Part shown: piece after piece, positions 9,623 through 18,007 of the stretch
Layout of the letters: the number at the start of each line of letters is the position of its first letter
Position numbering within the stretch: position 1 is the first letter of the stretch
Source of the DNA: Amaricoccus macauensis
GTDB lineage: Bacteria > Pseudomonadota > Alphaproteobacteria > Rhodobacterales > Rhodobacteraceae
Assembly: GCF_014201905.1 (NCBI RefSeq)
Contig: NZ_JACHFM010000002.1
Coordinates: forward strand, 248,001 to 312,000
DNA length: 64,000 nucleotides
Direction of reading: 5' to 3'
Translations under genes and position numbers: made by a program
The notes under the pieces: generated by a model
Seen by the model: only the letters and a program-made list of their open reading frames with translations
Told to the model about the DNA's origin: nothing
Database searches by the model: none

Positions 9623-11119
9623 TCACGTCACCGCCTCGCGGAAGGCGCTGGCGAGGATTTGCTCGCGGTTGAAGGGGGGCGTGAACGCTCTGACCAGTTC
9701 GCCCCGGCTCATGACGAGGATCCGGTCGCACATGCCGATCAGTTCTTCGACTTCGGAGGAGATGAAGAGGATGCCGCTGCCGGCGGCGGCAAGGCGGTCG
9801 ATGAGCGTGTAGATCTCGTACTTCGCACCCACATCGACGCCCCGGGTGGGCTCGTCGAGGATGAAGAAGCGCGGGTCGGCCATCAGCCACTTGCCGATGA
9901 CCACCTTCTGCTGGTTGCCCCCCGACAGCGCCTTGACCGGCTGGGTCGCGATGCGGCCGGCGCGCACGCCGAGTTCGGCACGGGCGCGTTCGGTCGCCAC
10001 GGCGTGCGCCTCGCGGTCGAGAAGCGCGAGCGGGCCGCGGCCGAACGCGCGGACGGCGACGAGGCTGAGGTTGTCGGCCACGGGGGCTTCCAGCATCAGG
10101 CCCTCCTCGCGGCGGTTCTCGGTCACGAAGGCCATGCCCGCCGCGATGCGCGCGGCGGTCGGGCCGGTGAGCGGGCGGTCGGCGAGGGCGAGGGTGCCGG
10201 ATGCGAGCGGGTCGAGGCCGAAGGCCGCTCGGGCGAGTTCGCTCCGTCCCGAGCCCATCAGCCCGAAGAGCCCGAGGATCTCGCCGGCATGCGCTTCGAA
10301 GGAGATGGTCTCGATCACCCCGGGCTGACCGAGGCCCTCGGCGCGGAAGATGACGGTGGGCGAGGGCGTGGCGGAGCGGTCGGGGAAGAGGCCGGAGAGT
10401 TCGCGGCCGATCATCGCGCGGATCATGCGCGGGACGGGAAAGTCGGCGACCGGCCCGTGGTCGATGAGCCGGCCGTCGCGCAGCACCGCCACCTGGTCGC
10501 AGACCCGGGTGACATCGCCGAGGATGTGGCTGATGTAGATGAGCGTGCGGCCCTCGGCGCGGAGCCGGGCGATGACGTCGAAGAGCCGTGCCGTTTCGCG
10601 CGGGGTGAGCGAGGTTGTCGGCTCATCGAAGATGATGAGGTCCGCCTCCCGGTGCAGGGCCTTGGCGATTTCGACGAGCTGGCGTTCGCCGGGGGCGAGT
10701 TCGCCGACGATGGTGTCGGGCGCGTGGTCGAGGTCGAGCCGCTGGAGCAGGGACCGGGCCGTCGCGGCGATACGGGCGCGGTCGATCAGGCCGAAGCGCC
10801 GGGGGAAGCCGTCGATGAAGATGTTCTCGGCGATCGAGAGGTTGGTGAAGAGGTTGAGTTCCTGATGGATGAAGGCGATGCCGCGGCGCGCGGCGTCGGC
10901 GGGCGTGGCGGGGGCGTAGGGCTCGCCCTGCCACGTCATGCGGCCGGAGGAGGGCGCGACGACGCCTCCGACCATGTTCATGAGCGTCGACTTGCCCGCG
11001 CCGTTCTCGCCGATCAGGCCGAGGGACGACCCTGGCTCGATCCCGAGGGTGAAGTCGGTGACGGCCGGCACGCCGAACCAGTCCTTCGAGAGACCGTCGA
11101 AGGCGAGGAGTGCTGTCAT
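9623..11119 (-). CDS. CUT2 sugar ABC importer ATPase (RbsA-like, two ABC domains)
   Basis: 498 aa from the ATG at 11119; the open frame extends far upstream through the permease gene and is ignored there. Domain 1 has Walker A GENGAGKST, signature LAPGERQLVEIAKAL and DEPTTSL. Domain 2 has signature LSGGNQQKVVIGKWL and DEPTRGVDVGAKYEIY, with the usual degenerate Walker A of the RbsA C-terminal domain. The start overlaps the permease stop by 4 bp. It powers import by the system encoded at 8416-13294, probably for D-apiose or its lactone by context. Confidence 0.92.
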   Translation of the reverse strand: MTALLAFDGLSKDWFGVPAVTDFTLGIEPGSSLGLIGENGAGKSTLMNMVGGVVAPSSGRMTWQGEPYAPATPADAARRGIAFIHQELNLFTNLSIAENIFIDGFPRRFGLIDRARIAATARSLLQRLDLDHAPDTIVGELAPGERQLVEIAKALHREADLIIFDEPTTSLTPRETARLFDVIARLRAEGRTLIYISHILGDVTRVCDQVAVLRDGRLIDHGPVADFPVPRMIRAMIGRELSGLFPDRSATPSPTVIFRAEGLGQPGVIETISFEAHAGEILGLFGLMGSGRSELARAAFGLDPLASGTLALADRPLTGPTAARIAAGMAFVTENRREEGLMLEAPVADNLSLVAVRAFGRGPLALLDREAHAVATERARAELGVRAGRIATQPVKALSGGNQQKVVIGKWLMADPRFFILDEPTRGVDVGAKYEIYTLIDRLAAAGSGILFISSEVEELIGMCDRILVMSRGELVRAFTPPFNREQILASAFREAVT

Positions 11120-12288
11120 GTGGCGCTCCGCATCAGCCGGGTGCGCACGACGTCGAGGAGTGCTGCCATCAGGATGACGCCGCCCTTCACCATGTCGATG
11201 TGGAAGGCCGAGAGATTCAGCAGGTTCAGGGTGTTCGAGAGCAGGACGAAGAAGAGGACGCCGAAGAAGGTCCAGATCACCTTGCCCTTGCCGCCGAAGA
11301 GCGAGGTGCCGCCGATCACCGTGGCGCCGATGACGTCGAGGAGGAAGTTGCCGCCGCCGAGCGTCGGGCGGCCGGTCTCGAGCCGCGCGGTGTAGAGGAT
11401 CGAGGCGATGGCGGCGCAGACGGCGGAGATCACGAAGACGGTGACGATGACGCGCGCGACCGGGACGCCGGAGATTTCGGCCGCCTTGCGGTTGATGCCG
11501 ACAGCGAAGACCCAGCGGCCGAAGACCGTGCGGTTGAGCAGGATGTGGGCGAAGACGGCGGCGGCGAGCGCGATCACCATCGGCCAGGTGATGAAGGAAT
11601 AGACCTCGCGGCGCGGGAGCTGCGACTCGAGCTTCGGGCCGAGGTAGACCGAGACGATGTCGCCCTTGCCGAGGCTGATGAAGCTCTCGGGCAGCTCGCG
11701 GATGTTGTTCGACTGGGTGAGCCAGATGGCGAAGGCGGCGACCGCGATCATGGTGACGAGCGTGACCATGAAGGGCGGCATCGAAAGCCGTGCGACTGCG
11801 AGGCCGTTGAAGAGCCCGACGAGGGCGGCGACCGCGAGCATGGCGGCGATACCGACTGCGGAGGCGAACGGGATGCCCGCGAGGAGGCCGCCCTGCTCGG
11901 TCAGGAGCGAGCCCCAGATCGGGGCGTTGGCAAGCACCGTTGCCGGGGCGGCGGTGGCGATCAGCATGGCGACGACGACGCTCGTCAGGCCCATGACGGC
12001 GCCCTGGCTGAGATCGATCCCGGCGATTGTCAGCACGAAGGTCTGCCCGACCGCGACGACGAGCAGCGGCCACATGTTCGACATGAGGTTGACGATGTTG
12101 CCGGGCGTCGAGAGCGTCGGAAGGAACGGCACCAGAGCCAGAAAATAGGCGAGCGAGAGGTAGAGGACGAAATAGTCCGAGAGCAGCAGCGCGCGGACGC
12201 GCTGGCCGAGGTCGGCTCCCGCCGGGCGGGCGGCGGGGGCGCGGATGTCCGGCCGGGGTGTGATCCCGGCCGGGGGAAGCTCGCTCAT
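11116..12288 (-). CDS. CUT2 sugar ABC permease (first permease of the apiose-locus importer)
   Basis: 390 aa, longer than the sister permease because of a polar N-terminal extension (about 30 residues) and a periplasmic insert (LPESFISLGKGDIVS...). The core motifs VGQTFVLTIAGIDLSQGAVMG and FLLDVIGATVIGGTSLFGGKG are canonical. It starts directly after the binding-protein gene and overlaps the ATPase start, so the three are tightly coupled. Confidence 0.9.
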   Translation of the reverse strand: MSELPPAGITPRPDIRAPAARPAGADLGQRVRALLLSDYFVLYLSLAYFLALVPFLPTLSTPGNIVNLMSNMWPLLVVAVGQTFVLTIAGIDLSQGAVMGLTSVVVAMLIATAAPATVLANAPIWGSLLTEQGGLLAGIPFASAVGIAAMLAVAALVGLFNGLAVARLSMPPFMVTLVTMIAVAAFAIWLTQSNNIRELPESFISLGKGDIVSVYLGPKLESQLPRREVYSFITWPMVIALAAAVFAHILLNRTVFGRWVFAVGINRKAAEISGVPVARVIVTVFVISAVCAAIASILYTARLETGRPTLGGGNFLLDVIGATVIGGTSLFGGKGKVIWTFFGVLFFVLLSNTLNLLNLSAFHIDMVKGGVILMAALLDVVRTRLMRSAT

Positions 12289-12289
12289 C

Positions 12290-13294
12290 TCAGGACTTGT
12301 TCTTGAGGAAGCCCTGGGAGAGCAGCACGCAGCCCCACATGTCCTTCTCGCGGGTGCCGAGGTTGTCGGTGGTGAGCGCGAAGCCCGGATCCTCGATCAC
12401 CTCGTTCGGTTGGGCCTCGCCGGCGTCGATCGCCGCGAGGATCGCCTCGAGCGACTTCTCGGCCTCGAAGTAGAGATCCTGAACGCCCGTCGCATCGACA
12501 AAGCCGTCCTTGACGAGCTGGCAGGCGGTGGCGTCGCCGTCGAGGCCGGCCATCCAGACGTGGCCCTCCTCGCCGGTCTTCTTCCAGAGGCCGCGCGGTT
12601 CGAAGACCGAGCGGATGGTCGGGAAGAGGAAGTCCGACGAGGTGAAGAGCAGGTCCACCTTCGGGTTCGCCGTCACCGCGGCCTCGAGGTTTGCGAGCGC
12701 GGTGGCCGCGTCCCACTGCGAGGCGACCTCGGTCACGTCGAAGCGGTCGGCGTGCTTGTTGATCGCCGCATAGAAGCCGTTCTTGCGGCCGACGGCGTTC
12801 GGGTCGCCGAGATCGCCCACCACGATGATGGCGTTGAGTTTGCCCTCGGGCTTCGCGGCGATCGCCTTCTCGACGATGGAGTCGACCGCCTGTCCCGCGA
12901 TCGTCGCATTGTCGGCGACGACGACGATGCCCTTGGAAAGATCGCTCGGCGGACGGTTGAAGACGGCGATCGGGGTGTCGGCGTCCTGCGCTTCCGCGAC
13001 GATCGTCGTGGCGCTCTCGCCGTCCTGCGGGATCAGGATGATGCCGTCGACGCCCTGCGCGATGCAGTCGCGAACCTGTTCGAGCTGGCGGTTGGCATCC
13101 TCGTTGGCGTTGCGCTCGATGACGGTGTGTCCGGCGTCTTTCAGGGTTTTCGTGATGGCGCCATGGCCCGCCACCCAGAACTCGGTCTCGAGGTCCTGAA
13201 ACGCGAAGCAGATGGTGGCGGCCGAAGCGGAGCCGGCGGTCATCGCGGCGCCGGCAAGGATGGTGCCGGCGGCGAGGGCCTGCAGTCGGGTCAT
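12290..13294 (-). CDS. Periplasmic sugar-binding protein of CUT2 importer (Peripla_BP_4)
   Basis: 334 aa from the ATG at 13294, which yields a signal peptide MTRLQALAAGTILAGAAMTAGSASA cleaved near residue 25. A 13498 start would add an implausible basic stretch. RbsB-fold landmarks: CIAQGVDGIILIPQD and VWMAGLDGDATACQLVKDG. It follows apnO by 31 bp, so transporter and catabolic genes are one transcription unit. The ligand is inferred from context to be D-apiose or an apiose derivative. Confidence 0.88.
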   Translation of the reverse strand: MTRLQALAAGTILAGAAMTAGSASAATICFAFQDLETEFWVAGHGAITKTLKDAGHTVIERNANEDANRQLEQVRDCIAQGVDGIILIPQDGESATTIVAEAQDADTPIAVFNRPPSDLSKGIVVVADNATIAGQAVDSIVEKAIAAKPEGKLNAIIVVGDLGDPNAVGRKNGFYAAINKHADRFDVTEVASQWDAATALANLEAAVTANPKVDLLFTSSDFLFPTIRSVFEPRGLWKKTGEEGHVWMAGLDGDATACQLVKDGFVDATGVQDLYFEAEKSLEAILAAIDAGEAQPNEVIEDPGFALTTDNLGTREKDMWGCVLLSQGFLKNKS

Positions 13295-13325
13295 GGCGGG
13301 TCTCCCTTGCTGGGTGTGTTGGCCT

Positions 13326-14177
13326 TCAGGCAGTTTGGTCGGGGTGGCAGATATCCTTGACGGACTTAAGGACGCTCTCGGGCGCGAAGACACGTTCGAG
13401 CCAGTCCTCCCGGAAGATGAGCGGGCGGGCCTGGGCGATGGCATGGAGTGCGCCATCGGAGAATTTTCCCTCGGGGAAGAGGCCGAAGGCGATGGCAAGC
13501 TCGATGTTGAGGTGGCCGAGAAGGAAGTCGTGGGCCGCCTGTTCGGGAACGCCGCGGCGGACGGCCTCGTCGGCCGCCTCGCGGAGGGCGAGTGCCATGG
13601 TGGCGCCGACGGTCTCGGAGAGCGCGGGTTCGAGGATCGCGATCTGCTCGACGGTGCAGCGGTGGGCGCGCATGACCGGTGCGTAGATCGCGCGCGCGAC
13701 CTCTTCGCAGAGGGCGTAGTGCTCTTCCGGGCCCTGCATCAGCGCGCAGACGATGTGCTGCTTCGCGCGGATCCCGCCGAAGTGGTCGGCCTTCGCCTCC
13801 GGATCGGTCTCGTCGTTGAAGAGCGGCGGGTGGCAGGGGTGCGTGACGAAGTAGGTGACGTCCGCGCGCTCCGGCATCTCGCCGGCATGGGGCGCGGCGG
13901 CGTCGAGGACGATGACGGCGGTGCCGGGATCGAGCTTCGGGACGATCTTGTGGGCAACCTCGCCGATCGCCCGGTCGGGGACGGCGAGAAGGACGACGTC
14001 GGCGCGGGAGATCGCCTGACCTTCCTCCATGCAGTCGAGGCCGGTGGCGGCCTTGAGGCGTGCGCGGCCGGCTTCGGCGACTTCGACCGGGGCGATGTCG
14101 AAGCGTCCCTTCTGCAGGTTGGTGGCGAGGCGGACGCCCATCTTTCCGCCGGCGCCAAGCAGCGCGATCCTCGTCAT
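13326..14177 (-). CDS. apnO: D-apionate oxidoisomerase (ApnO)
   Basis: 283 aa. The N-terminal Rossmann motif IALLGAGGKMGVRLATNL is followed by a 6-phosphogluconate-dehydrogenase-like C-terminal domain (FVTHPCHPPLFNDE, then the helical part). This architecture is that of ApnO, which oxidises and isomerises D-apionate to 3-oxo-isoapionate with NAD+. The assignment rests on the family together with adjacent oiaK, RuBisCO-like, apsD and apnL genes. A strong GAGGAGG site precedes the ATG, which overlaps the oiaK stop by 4 bp. Confidence 0.85.
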   Translation of the reverse strand: MTRIALLGAGGKMGVRLATNLQKGRFDIAPVEVAEAGRARLKAATGLDCMEEGQAISRADVVLLAVPDRAIGEVAHKIVPKLDPGTAVIVLDAAAPHAGEMPERADVTYFVTHPCHPPLFNDETDPEAKADHFGGIRAKQHIVCALMQGPEEHYALCEEVARAIYAPVMRAHRCTVEQIAILEPALSETVGATMALALREAADEAVRRGVPEQAAHDFLLGHLNIELAIAFGLFPEGKFSDGALHAIAQARPLIFREDWLERVFAPESVLKSVKDICHPDQTA

Positions 14178-15481
14178 GCATTCCTCCTCATGCGGCCGGC
14201 CGCTCCGGCCGTCGGTGGCAGTCCGTCCCTGACGTGAACGAAGAAGTCGGTCGGTCCCATCTGGCCACCTTTCATCACCAGCTCGATGCCTGGTCCCTCC
14301 GCGCGGTGGCCGCGCAGGAGGGGCGCCCCGGGGGCGATCGGGGTCTCGGCGGTGAGGGCGGTGAGCCCGAGGGCGCGCGCGGCGGCGCTCGACGTGTCGC
14401 CGCCGGCGATGACGCTGCGGGTGATGCCGGTCTCGCGGATCAGCCGGTCGAGCAGCCGGCCGAGGCCGGCGCCGAGGCCGGGGTCGGCGCCCGTGTCGTT
14501 CTGGCCGCGCGAGGTGGCGACGAGGGGCGAGCGGCCGTCCGCGAGGGCTGTGAGGGCGGCGCGGGTCGCGGCGTCCCAGTCGGGTTCGCCCGGGCAGAGG
14601 TCGATGACCGCGAAGCCTGCCGCCTCGGCCGCGTCGATCTGCGCGGCGGTGGTGGGCGAGCAGGAGCCCGAGACGACGGCGATGCGCCCGGTCGGGGCAA
14701 GCCGCTCGGGCGTTGGTGCCGGGGGGAGGAGGCCGGCCCGGCGCCATGCGGCGACGAGGGCATACTCGACGCCCTGCGAGCCGAGGACGAAGCCTTGCGC
14801 CTGCCAGAGGATGTCCCCGGCGGCGGCAAGGGTTTCCGCATCGACGACGTCGATGGCGAGGATGCCGCCGGTCCGCTGTGCTTCCGTCAGGCGGTGGAGG
14901 CCACGGCCGGACTTCAGGTCGTTGAGGTCCGCGAGCGCGAGGGGAAGCGAGGTCTGGCGGGCGATGTGGCGTAGGACATCGGCCTCGTCCATCGCCGTGA
15001 CCGGGTGGACCGACATGGTGGGATGGCGGTCGAGGCGGTGGATGCCGCCGTCGCCGGCACGGGCAAAGAGCGTGCCGAACGCCTGCCAGCGACCGATCTC
15101 CGGCGCGGCGACGACGAGGGGTGCGAGAGCGCCGGGGGCGAGCGCGACCTCGGCCGCGGTGCCGATCGATCCGATCCCGGGCGCGCTGTCGAGGGTGGAG
15201 CAGAGCTTGTAGTGCAGGATCGGTGCGCCGAGCGCGCGGAGGCTTGCGCAGATCGCCGGGAGTTCAGTGCGCATCCGGTCGGGGGACCAGGTGCGGGCGT
15301 CCCCCGCGAGGCCGATGGCACGCGCTTCGGGAAAGCGGGCGAGGTCGGCGGGAGTGGGCGGGGCGAGGAAGAGCACGGTTGGCAGTCCGGCGAAGCTCAG
15401 GACCTCCAGGACCGCGCCGGAACCGGTGAAGTCGTCGCCGTAGAAGGCGAGGACGGGCGTCGCGGTTGGCAGCGGGGTCAC
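14174..15481 (-). CDS. oiaK: 3-oxo-isoapionate kinase (OiaK, four-carbon acid sugar kinase/DUF1537 family)
   Basis: 435 aa. The N-terminal substrate-binding domain has FYGDDFTGSGAVLE; the C-terminal nucleotide-binding domain has VVSGSCSPTTAAQI and VIAGGDTSSAAARALG. DUF1537 kinases phosphorylate four- and five-carbon acid sugars. Next to ApnO and a RuBisCO-like protein the expected reaction is ATP-dependent formation of 3-oxo-isoapionate 4-phosphate. It starts at a GTG with GGAGG upstream and is separated from the RuBisCO-like gene by repeat copy 2. Confidence 0.85.
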   Translation of the reverse strand: MTPLPTATPVLAFYGDDFTGSGAVLEVLSFAGLPTVLFLAPPTPADLARFPEARAIGLAGDARTWSPDRMRTELPAICASLRALGAPILHYKLCSTLDSAPGIGSIGTAAEVALAPGALAPLVVAAPEIGRWQAFGTLFARAGDGGIHRLDRHPTMSVHPVTAMDEADVLRHIARQTSLPLALADLNDLKSGRGLHRLTEAQRTGGILAIDVVDAETLAAAGDILWQAQGFVLGSQGVEYALVAAWRRAGLLPPAPTPERLAPTGRIAVVSGSCSPTTAAQIDAAEAAGFAVIDLCPGEPDWDAATRAALTALADGRSPLVATSRGQNDTGADPGLGAGLGRLLDRLIRETGITRSVIAGGDTSSAAARALGLTALTAETPIAPGAPLLRGHRAEGPGIELVMKGGQMGPTDFFVHVRDGLPPTAGAAGRMRRNA

Positions 15482-15500
15482 GTTCCCGCCTCCGGCCGGA

Positions 15501-15714
15501 TGCCGGTCTCGGGGGGCATCGAGCCCCCGCTCGACCGGGGCGGCGTGCCGCCGCCGGTGCCCTCGTTCGTTGCGGTGCGCGAGAGGCGAGTGCGGGACGC
15601 GGGCATTGCCGCGAAGCTGTGCGCGCTGGTGCGCGCGAGGTCTGCTTTGCTGGTTTTTCCGCCCGTTGGCGGAAAAACGACTGCTCTCCAGGTTTCAAGG
15701 CCGTATGAAGCCCG
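15501..15714. repeat. Intergenic repeat element, copy 2
   Basis: About 214 bp, homologous to 9410-9621. It lies between the stop of the RuBisCO-like gene (15723) and oiaK. The hairpin here has 11-bp arms (15653-15663 and 15668-15678) around the same CGTT loop. Relative to copy 1 both arms gained one A/T pair, so pairing is preserved while the sequence changed. Its left boundary lies 19 nt from the downstream GTG start, exactly as in copy 1. Confidence 0.85.
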
Positions 15715-15722
15715 ACGAGCCC

Positions 15723-16967
15723 TCATGCGAATTTTCCGAGTGCGGCGGCGAGTTCGGGCGAGCGGGCGGCACGCTCCGCGGCGGTCTCGCCGGCGAGGGC
15801 GGCGTCCCATGCGTCGCGGAGCGCGGTGACGCCCGCTGCCGGTCCCCCGGGGTGCGCCATGATGCCGCCTCCGGCGGCGTGGATGAGGTCGGGGGAGCCG
15901 AGGGCGGCACAGGTGTCCCAGACCTGGGCCGCGGTCTGGCCGGAGGAGAAGACCGGCATCACCGTGCAGGGTTTCGAGGCGAACATCGGCTCGAGCATCG
16001 AGCGGGCCGAGCGGATGACGCTGTCGTCGGGCTCGCAGAACTTGTTCCTGAGGCCGTTGACGTGCATGTGGTCCGCCCCCGCCAGGCGCCAGAGCTTTGC
16101 CCAGGCGACATAGTCGAAGCCGAGGGACGGGCAGCGGGTGAGTGCGCCCCAGCCGTTGCGGTGGGCGTGGATCGGCAGCTCGGAGTGCCGGGCGAGGGCG
16201 AGGAAGCCCGAGAGGCCGACGCCGGTCAGGTTCGCCATCACGCAGGTGCCGCCGAGCGCGAGCACGAGGTCGTGGTTGCGCCGCATCTCGTCGATCTCGC
16301 CGGTGACGTTGAAGGCGAACATCAGCTTCCGGCCGGTGCGATCGGCGGCGCGGTCGATCTCGCGCATGACGGCACGGGCGCGCGCGTCGAAGGGGCAGGA
16401 GGGGCCGTTGCCCTGAAGCTCATCGTCCTTGACGAAGTCGAGCCCGGCGCGGGCGAGCTCGCCGACGAGGGTGGCGGTCGCTTCCGGGTCGAGGCCGACC
16501 GAGGGCTTGACGATGGTGCCGATCAGCGGCCGACCCTCGACTCCGGCGAGGCGGCGGGTGCCGGGAACTCCGAACTTCGGGCCGGGGTTTGCGGCGGCGA
16601 ATGCCTCGGGGAGGCGCAGGTCGAGCAGGCGCAGGCCGGAAAACTGCTTCAGCTCGAAGAGGTTGCCCGCGACGGCCGCGACGAGGTTCGGCAGGGACGG
16701 GCCGATGTTGTCGAGGGGCCAGGAGAGTGTCACGCGGGCCTGGTGGTGGGGCGCGTCGGGCCGGCCAGCGCCGGGCAGCGACGGGCCGGGGACCGGCCCG
16801 AGGTCCTCGATGGCGGTGACGCGGGCGGCGGAGCGCTCCTTGAGCTCGGGGGTTTCGCCGGGGATCGGGACGAAGGTGCCGGAGGACTGCTCGCCTGCCA
16901 TCGCCCCGGCGGCTTCGGCGAGCGGCCAGGCGGTCTCGATCCAGTAGTCGGCTTCGATGCGGCTCAT
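15723..16967 (-). CDS. RuBisCO-like protein of the D-apiose pathway (3-oxo-isoapionate-4-phosphate decarboxylase OiaX or transcarboxylase/hydrolase OiaT)
   Basis: 414 aa from the ATG at 16967, which overlaps the apsD stop (ATGA); an in-frame GTG three codons upstream is possible. Large-subunit motifs are visible: GTIVKPSVGLD (Lys about 154) and DFVKDDELQGN, whose Lys (about 180) is the residue carbamylated in true RuBisCO, with the metal-binding Asp/Glu. Other form I/II residues diverge and no small subunit exists, so this is an RLP rather than a CO2-fixing enzyme. OiaX would release CO2 and L-erythrulose 1-phosphate; OiaT would give 3-phosphoglycerate and glycolate. Sequence reading alone does not decide between them. 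Confidence 0.85.
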   Translation of the reverse strand: MSRIEADYWIETAWPLAEAAGAMAGEQSSGTFVPIPGETPELKERSAARVTAIEDLGPVPGPSLPGAGRPDAPHHQARVTLSWPLDNIGPSLPNLVAAVAGNLFELKQFSGLRLLDLRLPEAFAAANPGPKFGVPGTRRLAGVEGRPLIGTIVKPSVGLDPEATATLVGELARAGLDFVKDDELQGNGPSCPFDARARAVMREIDRAADRTGRKLMFAFNVTGEIDEMRRNHDLVLALGGTCVMANLTGVGLSGFLALARHSELPIHAHRNGWGALTRCPSLGFDYVAWAKLWRLAGADHMHVNGLRNKFCEPDDSVIRSARSMLEPMFASKPCTVMPVFSSGQTAAQVWDTCAALGSPDLIHAAGGGIMAHPGGPAAGVTALRDAWDAALAGETAAERAARSPELAAALGKFA

Positions 16968-18007
16968 CTCGGGCACCCCGCAGCGATGAAGCCGGCGAGA
17001 TCGACGGTCTCGCGCCGGGCAGCGGAGCGATAGCAGGCGAGCGTGATCGCGAGCGTCTCGAGGTTGTGGCGTCCGGAGGGTTGCGGCTCGGCGCGGCCGT
17101 CGAGCACATCGACAACGTGGGCCTCGAAGGCGGCGACGGAGTCCTGCACGAAGTGCCAGGGCCGCGTGCCCCAGGCTGGCACGGGCGGGTCGCCGTCGAT
17201 CTCGCGGACGCCGTCCCGCGTGTGGACGCGGATGCGGCAGCCGACGCCGACCTCGATCGTGCCCTCCGGGCCGTCGATGCGGGCGATGGTCTCGGGGAAG
17301 GGGTCGGGGGTCGTCTTCGCGAAGAAGCTGCAGTCGATGCCGGAGACGCCGCCGTCCGTATGGCCGAGGAGCGCGGTGAAGGCGTCCTCGCCCCGGATGC
17401 GCGGATTGAGCCGCTGGGTGTGGCAGGCGACGCTTGCGACGTCGCCCATGAGGAAGCGGGCGAGATCGAAGAGGTGCAGGCCCATGTCCATCAGGCCGAA
17501 GTCCTCGACCTCGGCGAGATAGGGTTGGTTGGCATAGACGTCGAAGCCGTGGCGGAAGGAAAGCCGGGCGAAGCTCGGCCTGCCGATCGCACCCGCTTCG
17601 ATCTCGGCGCGCACAAGGCGGAAGGCGTGCTGCCAGCGGAAGTTCTCGTGCACGAGGAGGGGGCGGCCGGCGCGATCCGCCGCTTCGACCATGGCGAGGG
17701 CGTCGGGCCAGCTGGCGGCGAAGGGCTTCTGGCAGATCGTGAGCGCGCCACTGGCAAGGGCCAGTTCGACCAGCGGCCGGTGGGTTTCGACGGTGGTCGC
17801 GACATCAACGAAATCCGGGCGGATGGCGGTGAGCATCTCCTGAGCATCGGTGAACGGCGTGGCGCCGAAGTCGCGGGCGAAGGTTTCGGCCCTGCCGCGA
17901 TCGATGTCGCAGACCGCAACGATGTCGGCGCCTTCCGCGTCCTGCCAGCCGTGCATGTGGTTGCGGGCGAAGAACCCGCAGCCGATGAGGGCACCGCGCC
18001 AGGTCAT
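16964..18007 (-). CDS. apsD: D-apiose dehydrogenase (ApsD, Gfo/Idh/MocA family)
   Basis: 347 aa. N-terminal Rossmann fold with GALIGCGFFARNHMHGW and the family motif CQKPFA (the EKP-equivalent lysine). The C-terminal half has HENFRWQHAFR and DMGLHLFDLARF. In apiose loci this protein oxidises D-apiofuranose to D-apionolactone with NAD+. It is coupled by 4-bp overlaps to apnL upstream and to the RuBisCO-like gene downstream. General Gfo/Idh members act on many sugars; the specific call depends on the complete surrounding pathway. Confidence 0.82.
   Translation of the reverse strand: MTWRGALIGCGFFARNHMHGWQDAEGADIVAVCDIDRGRAETFARDFGATPFTDAQEMLTAIRPDFVDVATTVETHRPLVELALASGALTICQKPFAASWPDALAMVEAADRAGRPLLVHENFRWQHAFRLVRAEIEAGAIGRPSFARLSFRHGFDVYANQPYLAEVEDFGLMDMGLHLFDLARFLMGDVASVACHTQRLNPRIRGEDAFTALLGHTDGGVSGIDCSFFAKTTPDPFPETIARIDGPEGTIEVGVGCRIRVHTRDGVREIDGDPPVPAWGTRPWHFVQDSVAAFEAHVVDVLDGRAEPQPSGRHNLETLAITLACYRSAARRETVDLAGFIAAGCPR

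Noticed and set aside
9230-11395. 721-aa open frame on the + strand
   Set aside because: It lies opposite the RbsA-like ATPase and permease genes and has the acidic/Arg-rich low-complexity composition of a GC-rich antisense frame with no domain.
11120-12073. N-terminal extension of the RbsA-like ATPase frame
   Set aside because: The frame stays open through the permease gene by base composition only; the ATPase fold starts at the ATG at 11119.
9410-15698. MKPGEQSF... frames as a duplicated small protein gene
   Set aside because: Only the first residues agree between copies; length changes in the hairpin shift the frame, so the conserved unit is the nucleotide structure.
15723-16967. True CO2-fixing RuBisCO
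   Set aside because: No small subunit, phosphoribulokinase or carboxysome genes; surrounding enzymes are an apiose pathway and active-site neighbourhoods diverge, so it is an RLP.
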